64,000 nt of DNA from Ramlibacter montanisoli. Its GTDB lineage: Bacteria; Pseudomonadota; Gammaproteobacteria; Burkholderiales; Burkholderiaceae_C. The notes under the pieces were generated by a model. That model was not told where the DNA came from. It did no database searches and was given only the letters and a program-made list of their open reading frames with translations. Positions within the stretch are counted from its first letter, which is position 1. Each line of letters starts with the position of its first letter. The position numbers and the translations under genes were made by a program. The DNA lies in NCBI RefSeq assembly GCF_013087525.1, contig NZ_JABFCS010000001.1:3534001-3598000 (forward strand), given 5' to 3'. Below are positions 50,944 to 62,231 of this stretch, in pieces.

Positions 50944-52236
50944 TTAGTCGTAGCTCTCGGCGTGCGGATCCGTCGCTTCCAGCTCGTAGCTGGCGGCAAG
51001 CATGGCCAGCCGGCCGATCACGCCGTACATGTAGAAGCGGTTGGGCGCGCTGGCGCCCGGCTTCTGTCCGGGCTGAGGTAAGCGCGTACTTTCGGCAAAA
51101 GCCAGTGGCACGAAGGTGGAGCCGGGCGCGTTCAGGTTCTCGTCGGAGCCGCGCTCGGCGTGCACGCGGTAGAAGCCGCCCACCACGTAGCGGTCCATCA
51201 GGTAGACCACGGGCTCGGCCACGGCGTCGTTGATCCGCTCGGCGGTGAGCACGCCCTCCTGGATGATCACGTCGGTGATGGCCTGGCCGGTCTTGCCCAC
51301 GGGCGGCTTGTTCTTGGGCCGCTGGCGGATCAGCTCGAGGTCCTTCACGTCGCGCACGGTCATGATGCCCATGCCGTGGGTGCCGTGGTCGTCCTTGACG
51401 ATCACGAAGGGCTTCTCGTTGATCCCGTATTCCTTGTACTTCTTGCGGATCTTCGTCAGCAGCGCATCGACGTTGGTGCGCAGGCAGTCCATGCCCTCTT
51501 CCTTGAAGAAGTCGAGTTCGCCGCAGCGGTTGAACATGGGGTTCACCAGCCAGCTGTCGATGCCCAGCATCTTGCCGAAGCGCTTGGCGACTTCCTCGTA
51601 GCTCTGGAAGTGCCGGCTCTTGCGCCGCACCGACCAGCCGGCATGCAGCGGCGGCAGCAGGTACTGCTCGTGCAGGTCTTCCAGGATGCCGGGCGGGCCG
51701 GCCGTGAGGTCGTTGTTCAGGAGGATGGTGCAGGGGTCGAAGTTCTTCAGCCCGAGCCGCCGCTTGCCGCGCACCACCGGCTCCAGCGTGATGGTCTCGC
51801 CGCCCGGCAGGTCCACCGCCGTCGCCTTCTTGATGTCCGGGTCGATCGAACCGACCCGCACGTTCAGGCCCGCCATGCGGAAGATCTTCTGCAGCTGCGC
51901 GATGTTGCTCAGGTAGAAGCTGTTCTTCGTGTTCTCCGGCACCACCAGCAGGTTCTTGGCTTCCGGGCAGATCTTCTCGATTGCCGCCATCGCCGCCTGC
52001 ACGGCGAGCGGCAGCATCTCCTGCGTGAGGTTGTTCCAGCCGCCGGGATAGAGGTTGGTGTCCACCGGCGCCAGCTTGAAGCCGGCGTTGCGGATGTCCA
52101 CCGAGCAGTAGAAGGGCGGGGTGTGCTCCATCCACTCCAGGCGGAACCAGCGCTCCACCGCCGGCATGGACTCCAGGATGCGCTGCTCGAGCTCGTTGAT
52201 CGGGCCGGTCAGGGCCGTGATGAGATGCGGAACCAT
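50944..52236 (-). CDS. gshA: glutamate-cysteine ligase (proteobacterial GshA, second family)
   Basis: The first enzyme of glutathione synthesis, 430 residues, of the type common in Burkholderiales and unlike E. coli GshA. Segments are [71 protein letters not shown] and [16 protein letters not shown]. The frame is intact. It follows proA by 34 bases and precedes kup. Confidence 0.95.
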   Translation of the reverse strand: MVPHLITALTGPINELEQRILESMPAVERWFRLEWMEHTPPFYCSVDIRNAGFKLAPVDTNLYPGGWNNLTQEMLPLAVQAAMAAIEKICPEAKNLLVVPENTKNSFYLSNIAQLQKIFRMAGLNVRVGSIDPDIKKATAVDLPGGETITLEPVVRGKRRLGLKNFDPCTILLNNDLTAGPPGILEDLHEQYLLPPLHAGWSVRRKSRHFQSYEEVAKRFGKMLGIDSWLVNPMFNRCGELDFFKEEGMDCLRTNVDALLTKIRKKYKEYGINEKPFVIVKDDHGTHGMGIMTVRDVKDLELIRQRPKNKPPVGKTGQAITDVIIQEGVLTAERINDAVAEPVVYLMDRYVVGGFYRVHAERGSDENLNAPGSTFVPLAFAESTRLPQPGQKPGASAPNRFYMYGVIGRLAMLAASYELEATDPHAESYD

Positions 52237-52270
52237 CCGATCCTCTTGTTGTTGTCGTCGTCGCCGCGCT

Positions 52271-53555
52271 TCAGGTCCGCACTTCGCCGTTGCCCAGCAC
52301 GATCCATTTCAGCGAGGTCAGGCCCTCGAGGCCGACCGGCCCGCGCGCATGGAACTTGTCCGTGCTGATGCCGATCTCTGCGCCCAGGCCGTATTCGAAA
52401 CCGTCGGCGAAACGCGTGCTCGCGTTCACCATCACGCTGGCCGAGTCCACCTCGCGCAGGAAGCGCTGCGCATGCACGTGGTCGCGCGTGAGGATGGCGT
52501 CGGTGTGGTGCGAGGAGTAGCGGTTGATGTGGGCGATGGCCTCGTCGAGGCCTGCCACCACCTTCACGCTGATGACGGGCGCGAGGTATTCCTCGGACCA
52601 GTCCTGCTCGGTGGCGTCCTTGAGGTCGGCGCCCTGGATCGATTGCAGGATCGCCTTCGCCTCCGGGTCGCAGCGCATCTCCACGCCCTTGGCGGCGTAC
52701 ACCGCACCGATCTTGGGCAGGAAATCCTTCGCCACGCCGCGCGCGACCAGCAGGCCCTCGCTGGCGTTGCAGGGGCTGTACTTCTGGGTCTTGGCGTTGT
52801 CGGCGACCGTGACCGCCATGGCGAGATCGCAGGGATCGTCGACGTAGACATGGCAGTTGCCGTCCAGGTGCTTGATCACCGGCACCTTGGCCTCGCGCGA
52901 GATCCGCTCGATCAGGCCCTTGCCGCCGCGCGGGATGATCACGTCCACGTATTCGGGCATCGCGATCAGGTGGCCGACGGACGGCTTCGCGGTCGGTGGT
53001 CTGCACCAGCTGCACCGCCTCCGCCGGCAGCCCGGCCTGCACCAGCGCCTGCTGCACCAGCCGCGCCAGCGCCTTGTTGGATTCGATCGCCTCCGAGCCG
53101 CCGCGCAGGATGCAGGCGTTGCCGCTCTTGATGGACAGGCTGGCGGCCTCGATCGTCACGTTGGGCCGGCTCTCGAAGATCATGCCGAAGACGCCGAGCG
53201 GCACCCGCATCTGGCCCACGCGGATGCCGCTGGGCTGCTGCTTCATGCCGATCACCTCGCCGATGATGTCCGGCATGGTGGCCAGCTGCTCGCAGCCCAC
53301 CGCCAGCGTCTCGATGATCTTCGGCGTGAGCTTCAGGCGATCGACCATGGGCGCGGCCAGGCCGGCCGCCGTGGCGCGCTCGATGTCCTTGGCGTTGTCG
53401 GCCTGCAGGGACTTCACGCCGGCGCGCAGCAGCCCGGCCATCGCACGCAGGGCCTGGACCTTCTCGGCCGCGGACGCCGACGCCATGCGGGCGGAAGCCT
53501 CCCGGGCCTGCAGGCCCAGGGAGTGCATGGTTTCGGCGATGTTCACGGCGTTCAT
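52271..53555 (-). CDS. proA: gamma-glutamyl phosphate reductase, frame broken near 52980
   Basis: ProA makes glutamate semialdehyde in proline synthesis. The N-terminal half includes [25 protein letters not shown] and [14 protein letters not shown]. The catalytic Cys lies in the second frame in [18 protein letters not shown], with [24 protein letters not shown] at the end. The break at 52976-52985 is a tandem GACGGACGG. Removing one four-base unit gives [18 protein letters not shown], the normal sequence. The gene is followed by gshA and preceded by holA. Confidence 0.93.
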
Positions 53556-53562
53556 GCCGTGA

Positions 53563-54633
53563 TTATCCCCGGGCGGGCGCCGCCTTGCCGGAACACTCCA
53601 TGCACAGGCCCATGGCGAGCCTGTGCAGCGCCTGCCAGCCGTCGGTGGGCCAGCCGGGCGCCTTCAGCCCTTTCACGATCCCGTCCACCACGTGGGCGCC
53701 GTGCAGCAGGTTCTCCAGGGCGGTGGGGCTCAGGCGCGGCAGCACGCGCTCGAACAGCTTTTCCTTCAGGCCCCAGACCCGCTGTTCGCGCAGCGCCATC
53801 GGCAGCGGCCGGCCGGCCGCCATCGCGTCCTTCACCCGCTTGAGCGCGCGGATGTCCTCGGCCAGCGTGTAGTGCACCAGCACCTCCGCCTCGCCCTCGG
53901 CCTGCAGGCCGTCCAGCATGCGCTGCACCCGCGCCGCCTGGCCGGCCAGCACCGCTTCCGACAGCTTGAACACGTCGTAGCGCGCGACGTTCAGCACGGC
54001 GCTTTCCACCTGCTCGAAGCGCAGCTCGCCGGGCGGGTGCAGCAGCGCCAGCTTCTGAATCTCCTGGTGGGCGGCCAGCAGGTTGCCTTCCACCCGGTCG
54101 GCGAAGAACTGCAGCGTGCGCTGGCCCTCGTCGCCGGCCACGACGCGCTGGCCGTTGAGCGCGAGCCGCTGCGCGATCCACTGCGGCAGCGCGGCGCGCT
54201 CCACCGGCTGCACCTCGATGGCGACGCCGCCGCCTTCCAGCGCGGCGAACCAGGCGGATTTCTTCGTCTGGAAGTCCAGCCGGGGCAGCAGCACCAGCGT
54301 GAGCGTGCTGTCGTTGCCGGCCGCGCCTTCGGCCACCTGCTGCAGGGCGGTGCTGCCGTCCTTGCCCGGCTTGCCGGAGGGAATGCGGATCTCGACGATC
54401 TGCTTGTCGGCGAACAGGCTGAGGGACCCGCCCGCCGCCAGCACGGCACTCCAGTCGAAGTGCGCGCCGGCGACCGTGTGGACGCTGCGCTCGGTGTAGC
54501 CCTGGGTGCGCGCCACGGCGCGGATCGCGTCCGCCGCCTCCTGCACCAGCAGCGGCTCGTCGCCGTGCAGGGTGTAGAGCGGCCGCAGGCCGCGTTGCAG
54601 GTGCTGGGTCAGTTGGGCCGGCGCGAGCTGCAT
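53563..54633 (-). CDS. holA: DNA polymerase III subunit delta
   Basis: HolA is the clamp-loader subunit that opens the beta clamp. The 356-residue protein begins [38 protein letters not shown], with [22 protein letters not shown] in the middle and an alpha-helical C-terminal collar domain. The frame is intact. Normally holA directly follows lptE; here an aminotransferase gene lies between them. Confidence 0.94.
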   Translation of the reverse strand: MQLAPAQLTQHLQRGLRPLYTLHGDEPLLVQEAADAIRAVARTQGYTERSVHTVAGAHFDWSAVLAAGGSLSLFADKQIVEIRIPSGKPGKDGSTALQQVAEGAAGNDSTLTLVLLPRLDFQTKKSAWFAALEGGGVAIEVQPVERAALPQWIAQRLALNGQRVVAGDEGQRTLQFFADRVEGNLLAAHQEIQKLALLHPPGELRFEQVESAVLNVARYDVFKLSEAVLAGQAARVQRMLDGLQAEGEAEVLVHYTLAEDIRALKRVKDAMAAGRPLPMALREQRVWGLKEKLFERVLPRLSPTALENLLHGAHVVDGIVKGLKAPGWPTDGWQALHRLAMGLCMECSGKAAPARG

Positions 54634-54658
54634 CCCGGCAGTTTACCGGGCGGGGGTG

Positions 54659-55904
54659 CTAGAGGCCCAGCTCGCGATGCTTCTGCACGACGACCTGCCG
54701 GAATATCTCCACCGCCCGGTCCATCAGTTCATGGCTGATGGTCAGCGGCGGCGCGAAGCGGATCACGGTGTCGTGGGTTTCCTTGGACAGCACGCCGGCC
54801 AGCGCGAGCCGCTCCACCAGGTCGCGCGCCGTGGTGCACGAAGGCTCGATGTCGACGCCGATCCAGAGGCCGCGGCCGCGCACGTCGCGGATCAGCGGCT
54901 GCACCTCCGCCTGCACCTCGCGCAGGCGCTTGAACAGGTACTCGCCCTTCTCGGCGCAGTTGGCGACGAGCCCCTCTTCCTCCAGCACCTTCAGCCCTTC
55001 CAGCGCCACCGCGGCCGCCAGCGCGTTGCCGCCGAAGGTGGAGCCGTGGCTGTTGGGGACGAACACCGACATCACCTTGTCGTCGGCGCAGAAGGCGCTG
55101 ACCGGCAGCAGGCCGGCGCCCAGGGCCTTGCCCAGGATCAGCGCGTCGGGACGGATGCCCTCGTGCTGGAAGGCGAACCACTTGCCGGTGCGCCCCAGCC
55201 CCGCCTGCACCTCGTCGTCGATCAGCAGCATGTTGTTCTGCGTGCACCACTCGCGCAGCGCCTGGAAGAAGCCCGGCGGCGGCACCAGCACGCCGGCCTC
55301 GCCCTGGATCGGCTCGATCAGGACGGCGCAGCAGTTCGCCGTGGTCGCCGCCTTCACGCTCTCGATGTCGCCGTAGTCGAAGTGGATGAAGCCGCCGTCG
55401 AAGGGCCCGAAGCCGGTGCGGTAGCCCTCCTCGCTGGAGAAGCCGATGATGGTGCTGGTGCGGCCGTGGAAATTGCCGCGCCACCAGGATGCGCTGCTGG
55501 CCGTCGGGAATGCTCTTGACGCGGTGGCCCCAGCGGCGCGCGCACTTGATCGCGGTCTCCACCGCCTCGGCGCCGGTGTTCATGGGCAGCGCGCGCTCGA
55601 AGCCGGTGACCTGGCTCAGCTTTTCCAGCAGCGGGCCGAGCGTGGTGCTGTAGTAGGCGCGGGACATCACCGCCACCTTCTCCATCTGGCGCTGCGCTGC
55701 GGCGACGATGCGCGGGTGCAGGTGGCCGTGGCTGACCGAGGAGTACGCGCTCATCATGTCGATGTACTCCTTGCCCTCCACGTCCCAGACCAGGCAGTCC
55801 TTGGCGTGGTCCACCACCACCGGCACCGGCGCGTAGTTGCGTGCGCCGTAGCGGGCCTCCTTGGCGATCAGGGCCTGGGTGGCAGAGGTTCCGGTGGCAT
55901 CCAT
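54659..55904 (-). CDS. rocD: ornithine--oxo-acid aminotransferase, frame broken near 55478
   Basis: A class III PLP aminotransferase making glutamate semialdehyde from ornithine. The N-terminus is KEARYGARNYAPVPVVV with YIDMMSAYSSVSHGHLHPRIV and MNTGAEAVETAIKCARRWG. After the break at 55474-55481 (two bases short in a CG run) come VLIEPIQGEAGVLVPPPGF, LLIDDEVQAGLGRTGKWF and the PLP lysine in ALILGKALGAGLLPVSA. Start ATG at 55904. Acetylornithine aminotransferase is a less likely reading, given KEARYGARNYAP. Confidence 0.9.
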
Positions 55905-56070
55905 GCGACAGCTCCCGTACTTGTGCTCAAGATGGGGCCGCGACGGCGCGTGCGCAAGAGCTCCGCCGCGACAGCGGTACGGAAGGTTCTCATCGATGGA
56001 CCGGCGGAGCGTGTAGGACGCCCTTCTCCCGGCGTGCAGGCAACGCGACGGCGCCCCGCCGGGCCTTGTC

Positions 56071-56596
56071 TTACACCAGGCGCAGGGCAGCCAGCCGCCG
56101 CATGAGCTGCTGCACCAGGTCGGCCTGCATGTCACGGTAGAGCAGCGACTCCTCGGCCTCCTTGGCCAGCACCGCCGCTTCGTTGAAGCTGATGTCGCGC
56201 TGCTGCAGCAGTTCGGTCTCGGGAATCAGCTCCCGGCCCTGCGGCGTGCGCACGCGGAAGCGGATGCGCAGGCGCAGCTGGAACTCGCGCACCTGGCCGC
56301 TGGCGTTCAGGCCCACGACCACCTTCTCGCGCAGTTCCTGCGGCAGCTCGAACCACCACCTGCCCGCGCGCGGCCGCCGGCGCGGACGCGGCCACCGCCG
56401 GCAGCGGCATCGGCGACACGACCTCCACCTTGCCGTTGGCGGCGAGCGAGCGGCGCAGCTCGGCCGCCAGCGGCGAGCTGGCCGCGGCGTTGATCACGAT
56501 CGAGTCGAAGGCGAAGTCGGGCGCCTGCCGCAGCTGGAAGCCGCAGCCGGCGAGCACCGCCGCGCCGCCGGAGGCGAGCAGGTGGCGTCGCTTCAT
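56071..56596 (-). CDS. lptE: LPS-assembly lipoprotein LptE, frame broken near 56366
   Basis: LptE plugs the LptD outer-membrane barrel. The precursor starts [24 protein letters not shown] with a lipobox ending at Cys18, and [24 protein letters not shown]. The second frame, from the CG run at 56361-56372, gives [37 protein letters not shown] and the C-terminal helix. Its ATG overlaps the leuS stop. It is essential where studied, so the break is probably a sequence error. Confidence 0.92.
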
Positions 56597-59208
56597 AGGA
56601 CCAGGTTCACCAGGCGGCCGGGGACGATGATCACTTTCTTGGGCGACGCGCCGTCCGCGAACTTCTCGAAGGCTTCGCTGGCCAGCGCGATCTTCTCGAT
56701 CTCCGCCTTGTCCGCCTTCGCCGGCACCAGGATGGAGCCGCGCAGCTTGCCGTTGACCTGCAGCATGAGTTCGATCTCGTCCTGCCTGAGCGCGGACTCG
56801 TCGACCTGCGGCCAGGGTGCATCGAGCAGGTCACCCTGGGTGCCCGCGTAGCCCAGTTGCTGCCACAGCGCGTGCGCGACGTGCGGCGTCACCGGGTAGA
56901 GCACGCGCAGCAGGATGCCGAAGCCTTCGCGCAGCGCCGCGTCCGCGCCCGGTTCGCCGTTGCCCTTGAAGTCCTCCAGCGCATTGAGCATCTTCATCGC
57001 GCCCGAGACCACCGTGTTGTATTGCATGCGCTGGTAGTCGTAGTCGACCTGGCGCAGCACGTTGTGGATCTCGCGGCGCAGCGCCTGCGCTGCCTTGCCG
57101 TAGGTGCCTGCCGCGGCGGCGTTCGCCTGCGACAGCTTGTGCCCGAAGTTCCAGACGCGGCGCAGGAAGCGGTAGCTGCCTTCCAGCGCGGCGTCGTTCC
57201 ACTCCAGCGTCGCTTCCGGCGGCGCCGTGAACATGGTGTACAGGCGGGCGGTGTCGGCGCCGTACTTCTCGATCAGGTCCTGCGGGTCCACGCCGTTGTT
57301 CTTGGACTTGGACATGGTGGTCCAGCCCTCGTAGGTCACCGGCTGGCCGTCGGACTTGGCCGTGGCGGAGATCACCTTGGCGTGCTCGTCGCGCACGATG
57401 TCGAGTTCGTGCGCCCAGAAGTACTGCTTGCCGGTGGCGGTGCGCGAGAAGGCCTCGTTGAGCACCATGCCCTGCGTCAGCAGCTTGGTGAAGGGCTCGT
57501 CGATCTTCACCAGCCCGAGGTCGCGCATCACCTTGGTCCAGAAGCGCGCGTACAGCAGGTGCAGGATGGCGTGCTCGATGCCGCCGATGTACTGGTCCAT
57601 CGGCATCCAGTACTGCGTGCCCTCGCCCACCATCTGCTGGTCGTTGCGCGGGTCGCAGTAGCGCATGAAGTACCAGGACGAATCCACGAAGGTGTCCATG
57701 GTGTCGGTCTCGCGCCGGGCGGGCTTGCCGCACACCGGGCACTGGCAGGCCAGGAAGTCCTCGCGCTTGTTCAGCGGGTTGCCGCTGCCGTCCGGCACGC
57801 AGTCCTGCGGCAGCACCACCGGCAGGTCCTTCTCCGGCACCGGCACCGCGCCGTGGACGTCGCAGTGGATGATGGGGATCGGCGTGCCCCAGTAGCGCTG
57901 GCGGCTCACGCCCCAGTCGCGCAGGCGCCAGGTGGTCTTCTTCTCGCCCAGGCCGCGCTGCTGCAGGTGGTGCGCCACCGCGTTGACGGCGTCCCGGTAG
58001 TTGAAGCCGCTGAAGATGTCCGAATTGATGGTGACGCCGTTGTCCTTGTCGGCGTACCAGTCCTGCCAGCGCTTGTAGTCGTATTCCTCGCCGTCGACGT
58101 GCACGACCTGGATGATCGGCAGCCCGTACTTCAGGGCGAAGGTGAAGTCGCGCTCGTCGTGGCCCGGCACGCCCATCACGGCGCCGTCGCCGTAGCCCAT
58201 GAGCACGTAGTTGCCGACCCAGACGTCCACCGGCTCGTGGGTGAGCGGGTGCATCACCTTCAGGCCGGTGGGCATGCCTTCCTTTTCCCTGAGCGCCAGT
58301 TCGGCCTCGGTCGTGCCGCCCTTCTTGCACTCCTCGATGAAGGCCGCCAGCTTCGGGTTGTTCTTCGCCGCCTGCGTGGCCAGCGGATGTTCCGGCGCGA
58401 CCGCGCAGAAGGTCACGCCCATGACGGTGTCGGCGCGCGTGGTGAACACGTACATGCGGCCGTCGCCGATCAGCTGGCCGTCCTCACCCCGGATGTCGTG
58501 CGTGAAGGCGAAGCGCACGCCCTCGCTGCGGCCGATCCAGTTCTCCTGCATCAGCTTCACGCGCTCGGGCCAGCCGGGCAGCTTGTCCTGCACGTGTTCC
58601 AGCAGTTCCTGCGCGTAGTCCGTGATCTTCAGGTAGTAGCCGGGGATCTCGCGCTTCTCCACCACCGCGCCGGTGCGCCAGCCCTTGCCGTCGATCACCT
58701 GCTCGTTGGCCAGCACCGTCTGGTCCACCGGGTCCCAGTTGACGACCTGGGTCTTGCGGTAGGCGATGCCCTTTTCCAGCATCTTCAGGAACAGCCACTG
58801 GTTCCACTTGTAGTAGCTGGGGTCGCAGGTGGCGATCTCGCGCGACCAGTCGATCGCCAGGCCCATGGCCTGCATCTGGCCCTTCATGTACGCGATGTTC
58901 TCGTACGTCCACTTCGCGGGCGGCACGCCGTTCTTCAGCGCCGCGTTCTCCGCCGGCAGGCCGAACGCGTCCCAGCCCATGGGCATCAGGACGTTGTAGC
59001 CGTTCATGCGCAGGTAACGGGTCAACATGTCGTTGATCGTGTAGTTGCGCACGTGGCCCATGTGGAGCTTGCCCGAGGGGTAGGGCAGCATGGAGCACGC
59101 GTAGAACTTCTTCTTGCGCGCGTCCTCCGTCACGCGATAGGCATCGCGCGCGGTCCATTCGGCCTGGGCGGCCTTTTCAACCGCCAGGTGGTTGTACTTG
59201 TCTTCCAT
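56593..59208 (-). CDS. leuS: leucyl-tRNA synthetase
   Basis: The 871-residue class I synthetase is intact. The HIGH motif is in [22 protein letters not shown], the CP1 editing domain contains [20 protein letters not shown], and KMSKS is in [13 protein letters not shown]; the zinc-knuckle-like CQCPVCGKP is present. The C-terminal domain ends [18 protein letters not shown] at 59208. It heads the leuS-lptE pair and follows tolR. Confidence 0.98.
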   Translation of the reverse strand: MEDKYNHLAVEKAAQAEWTARDAYRVTEDARKKKFYACSMLPYPSGKLHMGHVRNYTINDMLTRYLRMNGYNVLMPMGWDAFGLPAENAALKNGVPPAKWTYENIAYMKGQMQAMGLAIDWSREIATCDPSYYKWNQWLFLKMLEKGIAYRKTQVVNWDPVDQTVLANEQVIDGKGWRTGAVVEKREIPGYYLKITDYAQELLEHVQDKLPGWPERVKLMQENWIGRSEGVRFAFTHDIRGEDGQLIGDGRMYVFTTRADTVMGVTFCAVAPEHPLATQAAKNNPKLAAFIEECKKGGTTEAELALREKEGMPTGLKVMHPLTHEPVDVWVGNYVLMGYGDGAVMGVPGHDERDFTFALKYGLPIIQVVHVDGEEYDYKRWQDWYADKDNGVTINSDIFSGFNYRDAVNAVAHHLQQRGLGEKKTTWRLRDWGVSRQRYWGTPIPIIHCDVHGAVPVPEKDLPVVLPQDCVPDGSGNPLNKREDFLACQCPVCGKPARRETDTMDTFVDSSWYFMRYCDPRNDQQMVGEGTQYWMPMDQYIGGIEHAILHLLYARFWTKVMRDLGLVKIDEPFTKLLTQGMVLNEAFSRTATGKQYFWAHELDIVRDEHAKVISATAKSDGQPVTYEGWTTMSKSKNNGVDPQDLIEKYGADTARLYTMFTAPPEATLEWNDAALEGSYRFLRRVWNFGHKLSQANAAAAGTYGKAAQALRREIHNVLRQVDYDYQRMQYNTVVSGAMKMLNALEDFKGNGEPGADAALREGFGILLRVLYPVTPHVAHALWQQLGYAGTQGDLLDAPWPQVDESALRQDEIELMLQVNGKLRGSILVPAKADKAEIEKIALASEAFEKFADGASPKKVIIVPGRLVNLVL

Positions 59209-59243
59209 GATGGGGAAATTGTAGGGGGATGCCTCCCCGGGCC

Positions 59244-59660
59244 TCACTTGGAGGGTTCGGCGACGAATCCGATGCGGGACAACCCCGCCTTGTGCGCCAC
59301 GCCCATGACCTCGATCACCCGGCCGTAGGGCACGGCGCGGTCGGCGCGCAGCTGGATTTCGGTCTCCGGGTTCTGCTTCGCGGTGGTGGCGAGCTGCTCG
59401 GCGAGCTGCGCGGGCGCGATCGGCTTGTCGTTCAGGAACAGCTGCCCCGCCTTGTCCAGGACCAGGGTCACGAAACGGGGCGCGTCGCCCGGCTGGGCGC
59501 CTTCGGCCTTGGGCAGGTCCAGGCGGATCGAGCTGGCCAGCAGGGGCGCGGTGATGATCAGGATCACGACCAGCACCAGCATCACGTCCACCAGCGGCGT
59601 GACGTTGATCTCGCTCATCGGCGCGTCGCCCTGCGTGCGCTCGAGGCGGCCGAAAGCCAT
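59244..59660 (-). CDS. tolR: biopolymer transport protein ExbD/TolR
   Basis: The 138-residue protein has one N-terminal membrane helix preceded by [23 protein letters not shown], including the conserved proton-conducting Asp, and a periplasmic domain. It starts at 59660, directly after the tolQ stop, so the two are coupled. ExbD and TolR cannot be told apart from sequence alone; no tolA, tolB, tonB or pal is nearby. Confidence 0.93.
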   Translation of the reverse strand: MAFGRLERTQGDAPMSEINVTPLVDVMLVLVVILIITAPLLASSIRLDLPKAEGAQPGDAPRFVTLVLDKAGQLFLNDKPIAPAQLAEQLATTAKQNPETEIQLRADRAVPYGRVIEVMGVAHKAGLSRIGFVAEPSK

Positions 59661-60317
59661 CTAGTGGACCTTCGGCGCAGTGCCGTGGGTCAGCAGTTCG
59701 CGCAGGTCGCGGGCGAAGCCTTCCAGGTCCGCCTCGATCCGGTGGATCAGGCGGCCGAAGATGTTGTAGCCCAGGACCGCGGGAATGGCGACCGCCAGCC
59801 CCGCCGCCGTCATGATCAGGGCCTCGCCGACCGGGCCGGACACCTTGTCGATGGTGATCTGGCCGGCGTTGGCGATGCCGGTGAGCGCGTGGTAGATGCC
59901 CCAGACGGTGCCCAGCAGGCCCACGAAGGGCGCGGTGGAGCCCACGGTGGCCAGCAGCACCTGGCCGAACTGCAGCTTGTCCAGCACCCGGTGCAGCGCA
60001 TCGCGCAGCACGCGCGTGAGCTGCTGCGACTTGTCCCCGGCCGCGGCCAGCGAGCCCGGCGCCTGCACCTCGGTGGCGGCGATCAGGGGCAGCACCAGGT
60101 CCTCGCGGTCGAAGGCGGCGACCTTCTGCCGCGCCTCGTCCACGGAGGGCGACTGCCAGAACGCCGCCGTGCTGCGCGCGACGTCGGAGCCGGCGCGCTG
60201 CAGCAGCCAGGCCTTCCACAGGATGACGACCCAGCTGGACACCGACATCGCCAGCAGCAGGATCGCCACCACCTGGGTGACGGCATCCCCCTGCCGGAAC
60301 AGGTCCATGAAACTCAT
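59661..60317 (-). CDS. tolQ: MotA/TolQ/ExbB proton channel family protein
   Basis: The 218-residue protein has three membrane helices: near residues 14-34 ([19 protein letters not shown]), then the pair with [28 protein letters not shown] and [22 protein letters not shown]. It forms the ion channel with the adjacent ExbD/TolR and powers TonB or TolA. Its ATG at 60317 overlaps the dapB stop by four bases. Confidence 0.93.
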   Translation of the reverse strand: MSFMDLFRQGDAVTQVVAILLLAMSVSSWVVILWKAWLLQRAGSDVARSTAAFWQSPSVDEARQKVAAFDREDLVLPLIAATEVQAPGSLAAAGDKSQQLTRVLRDALHRVLDKLQFGQVLLATVGSTAPFVGLLGTVWGIYHALTGIANAGQITIDKVSGPVGEALIMTAAGLAVAIPAVLGYNIFGRLIHRIEADLEGFARDLRELLTHGTAPKVH

Positions 60318-61198
60318 GTGCGCAGGCCGAGCACGTCGAACATGTCGAACAGGCCCTTCTGCTGCTCCGCGAGGAAGCGCACGGCGCGCAGGCTGCCCTG
60401 GGCATACGTGGAGCGGCTGGCCGACTTGTGGGTGATCTCGATGCGCTCGCCGGTGCCGGCGAACAGCACCGTGTGGTCGCCGACGATGTCGCCGCCGCGG
60501 ATGGCGGAAAAGCCGATGGTGGACGGGTCGCGCTCGCCGGTCACGCCTTCGCGCGCGTACACCGCGCACTGCTTGAGGTCGCGCCCGAGCGCCTGCGCGA
60601 TCACCTCGCCCATCTTGAGCGCGGTGCCCGAAGGCGCGTCCACCTTGTGGCGGTGGTGCGCCTCGATGATCTCGATGTCGTAGCCGGTGGCCAGCGCCTT
60701 GGCGGCCATCTCCAGCAGCTTCATCGTCACGTTCACGCCCACGCTCATGTTGGGCGCCATGACGATGGCGATGTCGCGGCCGGCGTCGGCGATCTCCTGC
60801 TTCTGCGCGTCGCTGAAGCCGGTGGTGCCGATCACCATCTTCACGCCGCGCTCGCGACAGGCCTTCAGGTGGGCCAGCGTGCCTTCGGGCCGGGTGAAGT
60901 CGATCAGCACCTGCGCGTGTTCCAGGGCCGTGGCGAAGTCGGAGCTCACCGGCACGCCGCTCGCGTGGCCCAGGAAGGCCGCGGCGTCGTTGCCTATCGT
61001 GGGGCTGGAAGGAATGTCCAGCGCGCCGGCCAGGCGGCAGTCCTGCGCGTCGCGGATCGCCTCGATCAGCATGTGGCCCATGCGCCCGGACGCGCCCGCA
61101 ACCGCCACCTGGTGGTAGGACTGCGGATCCCCGCTGGGCGGCAGCTGCATCGCGCCCGCCACCGCCACCTTCTTGAGTGCCTGCGTGCCCTTGCTCAT
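60314..61198 (-). CDS. dapB: 4-hydroxy-tetrahydrodipicolinate reductase
   Basis: DapB reduces the precursor of tetrahydrodipicolinate in lysine and peptidoglycan synthesis. The NAD(P)-binding motif is [18 protein letters not shown], and [17 protein letters not shown] is the catalytic signature. The frame is intact, but the N-terminus is odd: KKVAVAGA precedes the real Rossmann motif by 20 residues, as an extra near-copy. The start may be ATG at 61198 or, more family-like, ATG at 61150. Confidence 0.94.
   Translation of the reverse strand: MSKGTQALKKVAVAGAMQLPPSGDPQSYHQVAVAGASGRMGHMLIEAIRDAQDCRLAGALDIPSSPTIGNDAAAFLGHASGVPVSSDFATALEHAQVLIDFTRPEGTLAHLKACRERGVKMVIGTTGFSDAQKQEIADAGRDIAIVMAPNMSVGVNVTMKLLEMAAKALATGYDIEIIEAHHRHKVDAPSGTALKMGEVIAQALGRDLKQCAVYAREGVTGERDPSTIGFSAIRGGDIVGDHTVLFAGTGERIEITHKSASRSTYAQGSLRAVRFLAEQQKGLFDMFDVLGLRT
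61091..61169. repeat. 19-base direct repeat at the 5' end of dapB
   Basis: CGCGCCCGCAACCGCCACC at 61091-61109 and CGCGCCCGCCACCGCCACC at 61151-61169 differ in one base and lie exactly 60 bases (20 codons) apart, encoding VAVAGA twice. This suggests an in-frame duplication at the gene start. Confidence 0.6.
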
Positions 61199-61203
61199 GG
61201 CGC

Positions 61204-61753
61204 TCAACGCGGGGCCGACTCGAGCGGCGGGTAGTTGGTGGACGTCGCGGGTGCCGGCGCCGGCTGCACCGCGGCCGCGGGCGACCGGGGAATTTCTGCA
61301 GTTCCGCCTCGGTCGCTTCCAGCCTCGGCACCCGGCCCAGCTTGCGCTTGTTGTCCAGCGTGGAGACGAATTCCGATTCGCTGGGCATGGTGTCGCCGGC
61401 CACGCGGTCCATCAGGTCGTTGTTGAAGAAGACCGTGAGGCTGCGCCGCTGCGGGTCGAGCCCCTGGCGCCTAAGCGTGAACACGTAGTCCCAGCGGTCG
61501 CCGTGGAACAGGCTGGTGACCAGCGGCGTGCCGAGGATCTGGCGCACCTGGTCGCGCGTCATCATGCCTTTTGCAGCGCCTCGACCTGTTCACGCGAAAT
61601 GAAGTTGCCCTGCACCACTTCGACGGTGTACGGCGTGAGGGCGGTGGCGACGCGCCGGCCGGCGCCATCCATCGAGCCGCAGCCCGCAAGGAGGATGACG
61701 GCCGCGGCGGCAGCCAGGACGTGGCGCGTCTGGCGCAGGGGCATGGCAGGCAT
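61204..61753 (-). CDS. bamE: outer membrane assembly factor BamE (SmpA/OmlA), two frame breaks
   Basis: A lipoprotein starting [27 protein letters not shown] (lipobox LAGC), then [22 protein letters not shown], and in the next frame [33 protein letters not shown], the BamE fold. Breaks lie at 61565-61568 (one G short) and in the G4 run 61287-61290 (one base short), after which the tail reads to TGA at 61204. An ATG at 61744 is an alternative start. It is divergent from fur and upstream of dapB, a very conserved betaproteobacterial arrangement. Confidence 0.92.
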
Positions 61754-61768
61754 GGGAGGGGCAGGCGA

Positions 61769-61774
61769 TATGAT
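61769..61774 (+). promoter_or_regulatory. candidate -10 box for fur
   Basis: TATGAT matches five of six bases of the -10 consensus, 25 bases before the fur ATG, in the 46-base region between the bamE and fur start codons. I see no clear -35 and no Fur box. Confidence 0.4.
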
Positions 61775-61799
61775 CGGGGGCATTGTAGCGGCAGCACCC

Positions 61800-62228
61800 A
61801 TGGCCAACATCGACGAACTCAAGAGCACGGGACTCAAGGCCACGCTGCCCCGCCTGAAGATCCTGGACGTCTTCCACAAGGGCAACCAGCGGCACATGAC
61901 CGCGGAAGACGTTTTCCGCGTCCTCCTCGAGGAACGCTCGGACATCGGCCTCGCCACCGTGTACCGCGTGCTCACGCAATTCGAGCAGGCCGGCATCCTG
62001 AGCCGCAGCCATTTCGAGAGCGGCAAGGCGGTCTACGAACTGAACGAGGGCCAGCACCACGACCACCTCGTGTGCCTGGACTGCGGGCGGGTCGAGGAGT
62101 TCTACGACGCGGAGATCGAGAAGCGGCAGAACGACGTGGCCAAGCTCAAGGGCTTCGAGATCGCCGACCACGCGCTGAGCCTGTACGCCCACTGCACCAA
62201 GCCGAACTGCCCCAACAAGGGCAAGTAG
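61800..62228 (+). CDS. fur: ferric uptake regulator Fur
   Basis: The 142-residue metal-dependent repressor has the winged helix ([38 protein letters not shown]) and the dimerisation/metal domain with [18 protein letters not shown] and [12 protein letters not shown]. The CxxC in CLDC and the terminal HC...NC can bind structural zinc. ATG at 61800. It is divergent from bamE. Confidence 0.97.
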   Translation: MANIDELKSTGLKATLPRLKILDVFHKGNQRHMTAEDVFRVLLEERSDIGLATVYRVLTQFEQAGILSRSHFESGKAVYELNEGQHHDHLVCLDCGRVEEFYDAEIEKRQNDVAKLKGFEIADHALSLYAHCTKPNCPNKGK

Positions 62229-62231
62229 GCG

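Noticed and set aside
61754-61799. Fur box in the bamE/fur intergenic region
   Set aside because: The 46-base gap contains no GATAATGATAATC-like sequence; only a -10-like TATGAT is visible.
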